Below are positions 48,740 to 57,983 of a stretch of DNA of 64,000 nucleotides, in pieces. The position numbers and the translations under genes are program-made. Within the stretch, counting starts at the first letter, position 1, and every line of letters starts with the position of its first letter. The notes beneath the pieces were generated by a model. It was not told the origin of the DNA. It did not search any database and was given only the letters and a program-made list of their open reading frames with translations. The DNA is from Nautilus pompilius (lineage: Eukaryota; Mollusca; Cephalopoda; Nautilida; Nautilidae): contig JACATO010000591.1 of assembly GCA_018389105.1 (NCBI GenBank), positions 3,505,001 through 3,569,000 on the forward strand, written 5' to 3'.

Positions 48740-49740
48740 TATTGACATAGCAGGAGATTTAATTATTGAAGAAACTATAAATAAACATGACTATGAGTCT
48801 AAAACAGAGACAAAATCTAAATAATCCTGGGGCAGAAATTGATATTATAATTCAAAATCAAGATGTGCATTTGCTGCTGCATAAAGTTGGGGTATTGTTT
48901 GAAGAACTAAAAGCTGATAATATGAATAAATTGATGGCTTATCCAGATGATTCTAATAAGTCCCAAGGATTAAATCCATGTTGGTATAAAAACAAGTGAT
49001 GCAGATGCAAAGCAAGACATGATTATATAATAGAAAAACCAAAACCCAAAGGTAGCTCTAGTTTCTACCTTCCCCTAACTCATATCTTTGGGTTTGTGAA
49101 GACTATTTAAAAAATATTTAAAATGTGTGGAATGAAGAATCAGATTGTTTTGATGAGAGAGGGGAATAATGATAAAGTTACAATGGGGAAATTTTCTTGA
49201 TGATGGTATTATACATGCTACATGGTACTTATCAGACAACTATATCCAACTAAAATTTAAGATGCTTGAAAGTAAAGTAACCTATAATATTGGTTATAGT
49301 AATAAGAGGCTGATTTGATTGCAGTTCCACAAATACTAATTTTGATGGGAGGTTGACTATTTCAGCAGAAACAGAAAAACCTCTTGCTGTGTTAGGACAT
49401 CACACTGCTAAAGATAAAGACGAAGCAAATTTTCAAGGGATAGATATTCAGCACTTTATCTAAATCTAGATTTAGAAGAACTTATGTTTAAAGTCTCTCG
49501 TTTCTTTATAAGTTTTATGGAAATGATAATACGGTTTCCAGTAATTTAGTTCACTTATTGAGTTTTAAAAACTTTCTGATTGTTTTTGATGTAAGTGAAC
49601 AATCAAAAAGGCTGAAAGATAACTTAGCTGATGTAAAGCTTAAGGTGGCTTTTAACCAAAATTGTCCTAGATAGACTTTGGCATTTGCAGAGATAGAATT
49701 ACAATCAGGTGGTAATAAATTGAACATTGTTTTTTAAAAC
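48740..49740 (+). pseudogene. Relic of a multi-copy invertebrate protein, possibly capsid-like
   Basis: Three islands in changing frames look like one broken gene. At 48740-48998 a frame runs through GAEIDIIIQNQ to YPDDSNKSQGL. At 49060-49095 comes FYLPLTHIFGFV. At 49349-49440 comes RLTISAETEKP. At 49509-49736 a longer run holds FDVSEQSKRLKD and ends QSGGNKLNIV. From memory, this order of motifs belongs to a repeated family of uncharacterised proteins in cnidarian and arthropod genomes. I suspect it to be the major structural protein of a virus-like element; that link is inference and unverified. Stops are frequent, so the copy is old and non-functional. Confidence 0.4.
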
Positions 49741-50510
49741 TTATAAACATTTTGCTAAATAAATAGAGCAATAGAATTCTCAAAGCTTTTTTTAAAGCAG
49801 AAATTGATGATCACTTAGGATAGTTATTTTAAGATTGAATAAAGATCATAAAAATAAGGCTGCAACTAAAAGATATGTTGATGATTCAAAATTAAAAGAT
49901 ACCACTATTCCAAACAGTTTCAGAATGTGAGTTGGGAAAATGTATTAGTTGTTACAGTAATATCTTTACATAGGTCATTAGGTCAGGGGAGGTTAGACCA
50001 TACTCTTTGGATAGGTAAAAGCTAAGAAAAATTAGGGAGCCCATTAAATGTATATGAATGCCCTTATTTTAAAACAATAATTTATATTTTACAACTGTTG
50101 GTATTACAGTCCATTCTTCAAAATATACAAGCAATTTTTATGCAGTTTCAAATAGAAATTATAAGCTAGAAAAAGTAATTTTAACATCATGAAGAAGATA
50201 AAAAGTTGTGTGCAATCTAACTTGATGAGTGCAGGAACTCAATAATCACGGTGTAGTGTTTGAGATTAATGGAAAAGGATGGCAGGGAAGCTTGTTCATA
50301 AATTAACAAATAAGACTGGTGTGGACATCCCAGTACCTATGCTACTGCTGGGTAGGCACATATCTATTTTAATGTAATATTATTATTACATATTTCAGTT
50401 CAATTGTTAATTGTTTCTGTGAGTGCTGATATTCATATTTAATTAATATGTAAGGAATATAAAGTGAAAATTATGCTCATCAGTAAAAGTCTAACATTAA
50501 ATTTAGACTG

Positions 50511-50730
50511 CAATGGTTGAGGGCCTGAGTTTAATTCCCATGGAGACCAACCACCTTGGTGTAGTTTCTACTTGTTCATCTTCACCAGTGGGCTTCCTCC
50601 CACATCTAAAACCAAAGAGCTCTAGTAGAGACTTTTGACAGATTTGTTACATTGGTTAAAGTCAGAGCCCACTGGCCACTTTTGTGCTGAAATTCATTTC
50701 CAATGTCACACACCCCCTTCCCAATCTTGC
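50511..50730 (+). repeat. SINE relic (h)
   Basis: The head AATGGTTGAGGGCCTGAG with TGAGTTTAATTCCCATGG has a clear B-box-like centre. The body has CATCTTCACCAGTGGGC and CCTCCCACATCTAAAA. It is the copy with the best preserved head and body junction. Confidence 0.5.
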
Positions 50731-51310
50731 CTACAATGGTCAAGTGAAACAGGGGATGATAAGTAGCAAGTATTAATTATTCATTCTTTTAGTCAATACC
50801 TGTCACATGTTTCTAGCCTCTGACAGTTTGTATGACACAAATATGCTCTATTTTGTGTGATTGCTTTCCTTTTTTTCTTCAATGACATAGCTTCATGGTA
50901 GAATGTTACTTGTATGTAGCCTGGTCCAAAGTAACTATTTTTGTAATAGTCTTTCTGAATTATTTAATGTGTCACCAATACCAATTATTTATAATTAACA
51001 AATTAAATATTGTAACCTTTTCCAAGAAACATCTCTCATTCCTGGCCTGCCACCAGCTGACTGATGCTAGTATTTATCATGTTTTAGGATTTAATTATGC
51101 AGAATTTCTGACTGTGATGACAACTTCTTCATTTCATGTTACGTACCACAAGGAAGGCAGACTTTCCATTTTTGCAGATTCTATCAATTAACCCAACTAA
51201 ATAATTGAACTAAATATAGGCAACAAACATGAAGCAGGTTAATGTTAAAAATTTATTATAATAAACTAATGTATGGTCAAGCTGCAATCTTGGTTAAAAA
51301 TTCTAACCTA

Positions 51311-51660
51311 AAATACAGGGTATCCTAAAAAGATTGATGCACACTTTTGTATGCTACCATACAAAAGCACTTTGATTTTCATTGTAGAGACTTGTTTCAT
51401 TTGTAAGCACTAAGGCCATGTATGGCAATAAAAAAGTGTTTCACCAGCAAGATGGTGCTCCCTGAATTTTCATTAAGATATATGGGCATTTTTAGATGAA
51501 CACTTTACTGGGAAGTGGATGGGATATGCTCCGGATCCCCCACTACCAGATTTTTTTTCTGTTGGGAATATTGAAGACAAGGTAGCAATACATCTTTGTT
51601 TAATAGGTTGGTGATAAAACTGTTTATATATCTTTTTGAGACATCCTACTGAACCAGAAA
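51311..51660 (+). pseudogene. Short Tc1/mariner-type transposon relic
   Basis: The left end CAGGGTATCCTAAAAAGATT is loosely answered at the right by TCTTTTTGAGACATCCTACTG. Between them a plus frame gives FHQQDGAP (the second catalytic Asp). A little further, across frameshifts, there is a segment resembling the Pro-rich SPD(L)xP(x)DFF block before the third acidic residue. Only about 350 bp remain, so this is an internally deleted copy. Confidence 0.5.
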
Positions 51661-52830
51661 AGCAGTTTAACTTACAGAATTAAACTAGTTTAGCAAATTA
51701 TTAAAATTTTTTTAAAAATTAGTTGGTGTTGGTAACTCAGTTTTTTGCAACTTTCTGTTATTTACACAGTGATTTTGCAAGAAACTCATTTTTAAAATTG
51801 ACGTGATCATTTCATTGTATCATCACATAGCATAAGTGGTGTGCTCCTTACTCTGGAAAAACCATCAGACTCGGGAAGTGCATTCCTCATGACCCTTACG
51901 TATCCATGCACACACTTCCATTAACGTGTTAAACCAATTGACAGTAGGAAGTAACTTTATAATTACCATGACTACCTCGCTTGTTAACTGAAATTTATTC
52001 AGGTTGTAATAAATTTACTTATAATTTTTTAAATATTTCTTATTTGGTGTTTATCATAGAACATCACTTATCATTTAAGTGTTACTGTTATTAACCCCTA
52101 AATTTTTTCTCTCTCTAACATGATGAGTTTCTTCCCTTTTCCTAGCCAAGGTTTCTACAGGTAATATGGCTATTGAATGTCAGGAGAAAGCATGTATAAA
52201 GTTTTACATCTCAGTATACATTTAAATAATCTAAAGAAAATGCAGCAACATTCTCAACCTATTTTTTGCTAATATAAAAAATTGTTCTTTCTGTTTAAAA
52301 GTTTGCAGTTTATGGTTTTTGCATAGATCTTTTAAGTTACTTTTCATGGAGAATGTTATGAATTTATTTAAAAATAGACAGACAAACAGCAGAATAAGTT
52401 TCATGCTGTCATGCCTTGTTCCTGGGAAAGGGGGCCATGGATTTTTAGAGCAAGAGAGCTGCTTATCTCAAATATCTAACATTCTTAGGGATGTTCATGA
52501 ACACCATTACTACTTTGTTTCTTTTTTATTCAATTTGGCACTTATGTAACTGCTTTTGGAAATTTAAGGATTCAAAATGAATTAAAAATTCTTTTTGGTC
52601 AGCATTAGAATAACCAACTAGTATATTAGGCAGCAGACAGATGCTGCTTCTCCAGCTAATTTCTTTTATTTGTTTAATTTTATTTCATATTTTCTTCCTT
52701 GTCAGTTTCCATTATTGGCTCGCTTCTCTTTCCCACATCAGTGGCCCCAATCTTACATCAGCCTTTCTTTATGACCTATACTACTTGCTTGGTTCAATAT
52801 TAATACTGTATAATTATTCTGCAGAGTTGA

Positions 52831-54404
52831 CAGATGGGTGCATCTCAAAAAATTAGAATACCATGGAAGAGTTCAATATTTTTTGTAAGTTATTTCAGAA
52901 AGTGAAAATTGTATATATTCTAGACTCATTACATGTAAACTAAAATGTTTCAAGCATTTTTTAATTTTAATTTTGATAATTATGGCCTACAGCTCAAAAA
53001 AAATATAGAAAAAACATATCTCAAAATATTAGAATATTCCATTTAGAGTTTGAGTAAATCACTATTTATGCAGTATAAATACCATGAATCTCTCAGTCTG
53101 GTTCAGTACACACAACCACAATCATGGGGAAGACTGCTGACTTGACAGTTGTCCAAAAGACACTCATTGACACCCTCCACAAGGAGGGTAAGCCGCAGAA
53201 GGTCATTGCTGAAAGGGGTGGCTGTTCACAGAGTGCTGTATCAAAGCATATTCATGGAAAGTTGACTGGAAGGGAAAAGTGTGGTAGGAAAAGGTGCACA
53301 AGCAAGAGGGATGACCACAGCCTTGAGAGGATTGTCAAGCAAAGCCGATTCAAGAACTTGTGGGAGCTTCACAAGGAGTGCACTGAGGCTGGAGTCAGTG
53401 CATCAAGAACCACCACGCACAGACGTGTCCAGGAAATGGGCTACAAGTGTCGCATTCCTAGTGTCAAGCCACTCCTGAACAAGAGACGTCAGAAGTGTCT
53501 TACCTGGGCTAAGGAGAAAAAGAACTGGACCGTTGCTCAGTGGTCCAAAGTCCTTTTTTCAGATGAAAGTAAATTTTGCATTTCATTTGGAAATCAAGGT
53601 CCCACAGTCTGGAGGAAGAGTGGAGAGGCACATAATCCAAGCTGCTTGAAGTCCAGTGTGAAATTTCCACAGTTAGTGATGGTTTTGGGTGCCATGTCAT
53701 CTGCTGTTGCTGGTCCACTGTGTTTCATCAAGTCCAAAGTCAATGCAGCCGTCTACCAGGAGATTTTAGAGCACTTCATGCTTCTGTCTGCTGACAAGCT
53801 TTATGGAGATGCTGTTTTCCTTTTGCAGCAGGACTTGGCACCTGTCCACAGTGCCAAAACTACTAGTAACCAGTTTGCTGACCATAGTATTACTGTGCTT
53901 GATTGGCCAGCCAATTCGCTTGACCTGAACCCCATAGATTCTCTATGGGGTATTGTCAAGAGGAAGATGAGAAACACCAGACCCAACAATACAGACGAGC
54001 TGAAGGCCGCTATCAAAGCAACCTGGGCTTCCATAACACCTCAGCAGTGCCACAGGCTGATCATCTCCATGCCACATCGCATTGATGCAGTGATTCATGC
54101 AAAAGGAGCCCCGACCAAGTATTGAGTGCATAAATGAACATACTTTTCAAAAGTTCGACATTACTATATTATAAATTCTTTTTTTTTTATTGATTTTATG
54201 AAATATTCTAATATTTTGAGATAGTGGATTTTTGATTTTCATGAGCTATAAGTTGTAATCATCAAAATTAAAACAAAAAAAGGCTTGAAATATTTCACTT
54301 TATGTGTAATGAATCTAGAATATATGAAAATTTCACTGTTTGAATTAAATTACAGAAAAAAATTAACTCTTCCACGATATTCTAACTTTTTTGAGATGCA
54401 CCTG
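52831..54404 (+). mobile_element. Full-length Tc1-type element with IR/DR ends
   Basis: The ends share GGTGCATCTCAAAAAA and then TTAGAATA/TGGAAGAGTT as inverted repeats, and similarity extends inward for roughly 200 bp on each side. Inside each arm a second copy of ATCTCAAAATATTAGAATAT lies about 170 bp from the outer one, giving the inverted-repeat/direct-repeat plan. The right end is CACCTG followed by TA. The left tip (CAGATGGGTGC) seems altered, so the exact left border is uncertain by a few bases. One complete transposase frame lies between the arms. Confidence 0.9.
53124..54125 (+). CDS. Tc1-type transposase, open but with DD34D instead of DD34E
   Basis: The 333-codon frame has no stop or frameshift. 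Residues 1-110 hold the paired-like helix-turn-helix domains (LTVVQKTLIDTLHKEGKPQK, then GCSQSAVSKHIHG; a GRKRCTSKRDD linker). The catalytic domain shows Asp in LFSDESKF, Asp in LLQQDLAPVHS and, 34 residues on, NPIDSLWG. Tc1 transposases have Glu at this third place (NPIEN). Nearby NSLDLNP replaces the usual NSPDLNP. The C terminus MPHRIDAVIHAKGAPTKY is complete. The codons are undamaged, so the insertion is recent, but the Glu-to-Asp change probably impairs activity. It is an autonomous gene of the transposon and not a host gene. Confidence 0.92.
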   Translation: MGKTADLTVVQKTLIDTLHKEGKPQKVIAERGGCSQSAVSKHIHGKLTGREKCGRKRCTSKRDDHSLERIVKQSRFKNLWELHKECTEAGVSASRTTTHRRVQEMGYKCRIPSVKPLLNKRRQKCLTWAKEKKNWTVAQWSKVLFSDESKFCISFGNQGPTVWRKSGEAHNPSCLKSSVKFPQLVMVLGAMSSAVAGPLCFIKSKVNAAVYQEILEHFMLLSADKLYGDAVFLLQQDLAPVHSAKTTSNQFADHSITVLDWPANSLDLNPIDSLWGIVKRKMRNTRPNNTDELKAAIKATWASITPQQCHRLIISMPHRIDAVIHAKGAPTKY

Positions 54405-57400
54405 TATATAAATACATGTAGATTCTTTATCATCTGAATACTATTGTATGTTGTATATATTGGTTATGGACTAGCATATTATTCTTGAAATGAGGCGGGC
54501 CTGGGTAGTAGTGAATTAAGACTAACCTGTTTTCAAGTCTGGAAAGAAATGTAAGCATTTTTCTTGAATAGTATCAAAACAAATCTAATGATATAATCAC
54601 ACATTTGGTGAATATAGGGAATTAGACAGCATTATTAAACTAATTCCTTTCCAAAATTTTTATCATGCCAATTGATTTTATGGGGTGCGTATGAAAATAT
54701 AAATTCTATTCAAACAACATGCCAAAGAAAGCATATAATTTATTTATACATGTTAATGACTGTTACTATAAATCTAGCTAAATGGCAAAAAAATCAGTGA
54801 TGTTTTATTCCTTTTTAACATGGCAATACAACCAGCTGCTGTAGATAGAATTCTCCCTCTTCCAATGCACTTTTTGTAAGCAAAGACCATTTCATTGTTT
54901 GGGTTATGTGAAGAATTTATCTAAACTCAGTGGTTTTCATTTCATTAAATTCTATTTTTACCTGTGAGAAAGTAGTTAAGTTTACAAATTCAGTAAATAA
55001 AATCCTCTTACAGTTTAGTCTACTTTGTTTAGCATTTGTTCTGCCTTTCCTTTTACAGTTGTCATTGCAATTGAAACCTAAGGAATGTTTGGCAGACCTG
55101 TAACTTTAACAACCTATGGGTTTCTGAGACCTACCTTTGATTTTCTGTGAAGGTCGAGATTGCTGCCTTTTTTTGTTTAATTTATTTACGCATACTTTTT
55201 AATAGGCCTAATTATGTCTGAAGGATTGAATAAAAGTGCTTTTGAATTGAACTCTTGCTTTTGTTCACAATGCAACACAACAAATGTCTCCTGAATTGCT
55301 TCGCTTTTTAAAATTGTAGTCCAATTTTTGGACATTTTGGACTGAAATACAAACAGGGCTCAAACTAAGTTTAAATGCATGGATACACATTATTATTATT
55401 ATTACCTAATCTGGTGGCATCCAGTTAAGATGATATTTCTAGGCTATGATGTATGACAGATGCAGTATCTATCCTTGTGCACCACAGAGTTTCAATCAGA
55501 ACTTTCCTTTCCCTCATAGCATGATAATCAGATAAGTCACAGCTGCTGATTACAGCTGTTTAACTGCTCATTTTTCTATTTAAGAATGTACACGATGAAT
55601 AAATAACTGTATTTTTGCATATAATTACTCGAGTCATTGGGCTTTGAGGGAGAATAACATGGTATCCTAGAAAAAAAATGGTGAGATAGCTGATCTTGAT
55701 GTATGAAAAAAGACAGAACTTAAAAACAAAATGGAGTCAGCCTATCTAGAAATGAATTTTACAGTTGGTTAATTATCCCTACCTGATATGCGTGTACATG
55801 TGCCTTCTTAATCTCAAAAATATATATTCCTTATCCTTATAGATTCAGAGTTGAATGATCCAGTGTGTTAAAAATTAATGTAAAAATTATGAAAGTGGAT
55901 AAAAATGCATTTTCAAGCACATCACTTGCCATTGATGATAAAATAAATAATTTACTCACAAATAGAACTGTTTATGTCACAATTAACTAAGTAAAAATTT
56001 TCCTTAAAGCCATAAAACTAGAAATTGCTTACTACTGTTGTGAATAATGTCTACATGTACAGTATTTTCATTATGAATAAATGCTTCATTTTCTTTTAAT
56101 TCTCAATTGCTAATGTCCATCTGTTAGTTCATGCACAAAATGCATCATAGTCAGTATACCATTCATCAGCAGCTCTGAGTGGCATCAGGAATGTTTGAAT
56201 AGCTAAGATACTGGTGATGTAATGTACACAAATATGTTAGTTTAAATGGAGAAAAAATTAATTTCTGAGATAACTTCAATCAAGCAGCTGTTTTATTGTA
56301 TAACTAAGTGGATTTTCTCTGTTGCATGCATGTGTAGAACACTGCATTCAGGATATGTTACATACACAAATGACTATAGTGCATTTGTGTGTTTATGTAC
56401 ATATACAACAAACAACCAAAGTAGATTTTATTTTATTTCTTTTAATCAAGTGATGCTGCTGTCTTTGAAGAAACCCTGGAGTCCACACAATTTTAAATGT
56501 TACTATTTATGACTTTGTTTCATGTTAATCACAACTTATATTAAAAATTAAATACTATGAAAGACTAGTCTTTTTTAAGATCTTTTGAATCAAACTAGAA
56601 AAAAGTAGTCGTGTTAGAGTTGTACAATCACAAAATACAACCAAATGCTATAAATGGAGTTTGCTTGTCTTCTTGACAGGAAAGCCATTACATTTCCATA
56701 CATGCCAAAAAAAAGTATCACTATTTATAATATTAATTTTGAGAAAGTTTCAAAACTCATTACAAAAATATTTTTAGTTATGGTATAAATTAAGCTCTCT
56801 CTGTTGGTCCAGGTATTTATTATGATAGTAACAGTAACATCTTTTTTTTAATGACAACTACTATTTTATTCCATATACACACAAGAACCTAGGTTCTATA
56901 AATGAGTCCTACAATTGAGCACAGGATATGTTGAATATCTGACAAATCTTTCCTTATCAATGAGAGAATACTACCATAGCAGTTTAGTGCAATGCATTTC
57001 TTTCTTTTTTTTTCCAGAGACTCCGGTTTGAAAATGTTACTTTGAAATGAAAATTTCACACAATAGCACAAGATCAAGTCGTCTACCTGTAACCACTACA
57101 CTACTTTGTAGAAACAGACACTTCCTTTGTATCTGCCAAACTACAAAATCTCACAAGTTAGTAAAATATCTGCCAATCTTCAAAAGCTAGTTCAAAGTTA
57201 ATTTTGACGTATTTTTTTAGTAATATTTATTTTCATTGAGCATTTTACTTCACCTGCCATACTAACTTAATAGCTAGATGTTTGGAAACATAAGCAATGA
57301 TCAAAACTTTGTAGTATTGCAGTATGGGAAGGTTTTATAAATTACTGTCACATTCCAAACACAGCTGTTCCAATTGGATAAGTTCAATCATAGAATAAAT

Positions 57401-57503
57401 TTTTATTCATACATTACCAGAAAAATTTTTTTCATCAAAGTATATAAGCTAAAAATTAATAAAAAGACAATGAACAGGGGCTGCACACTGAACATATCCT
57501 CTC
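54405..57503. other. Intergenic, nothing recognised
   Basis: AT-rich sequence between the Tc1 element and the likely 3' end of the CFAP100-like gene. It contains only short chance frames and homopolymers. Confidence 0.55.
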
Positions 57504-57509
57504 TTTATT
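57504..57509 (-). terminator. Candidate polyadenylation signal of the CFAP100-like gene
   Basis: A minus-strand AATAAA about 0.36 kb after the stop codon. Another AATAAA at 57836-57831, only 30 nt after the stop, is also possible. Confidence 0.35.
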
Positions 57510-57866
57510 TACTGTAGTAATTCCTGAAATCTAGATGGTCTCCAGTTAACAATCTGATGTATCACCTTTAATTCATTTTTAATTTCCAGAAAAACATCAC
57601 AAATTATAGCTGCCCTCCTTTTTTCCTCAATAAATTTTGAGGATTACATTACTCTGAAAATGGCTTAAGAGAAACAACAAAATTACTTTTTGAAATAACT
57701 GGAAATCATCACAAATGTAAAAAAAAAAAAAAGTACATACAATAGTATATATTTATATATCTAAGAAAACAAATATAGATAGCAATCACAGTGTACTTTT
57801 ACAAAAAAAAATATGCATTCCAAATGATTTTTTATTTGTCTTACATCTGGCAGTTATTTCATTATT

Positions 57867-57983
57867 TCACCATGAAAAGAAATATGCTAGCTCTTCCTCT
57901 TCTCGTGTAGCTTTGTTGCTTTTACCCGTGAATTTCTTTTTTATCCGAGGCGGTTCTGATCGATAAACCAGTTTCTTTCCAAT
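57867..57983 (-). CDS. CFAP100: CFAP100-like terminal exon
   Basis: 117 bp after a TTTACTTTAG acceptor. It encodes IGKKLVYRSEPPRIKKK, a Lys/Glu-rich stretch and ELAYFFSW before TGA. Confidence 0.82.
   Translation of the reverse strand: MGKKLVYRSEPPRIKKKFTGKSNKATREEEELAYFFSW

Larger units (their letters stand above)
45600..50350 (+). other. Broken coding region, possible virus-like/Polinton-like relic
   Basis: Across this stretch the plus strand gives protein-like runs in changing frames, unlike the flanking intergenic DNA. Examples are EQEATPPLVEPPMAI near 45720, a Pro/Ser-rich 75-codon frame at 47215-47442 that opens MDINKKLALPAPVPT, and the better preserved block at 48740-49740. Many stops and frameshifts are present. 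The layout suggests several genes of one inserted element that decayed together. I could not find terminal repeats, a polymerase or an integrase, so the nature and borders of the element are inferred. Confidence 0.35.

Noticed and set aside
53281-54131. Several other frames inside the Tc1 element on both strands
   Set aside because: They are shadows of the 333-codon transposase; none has conserved motifs.
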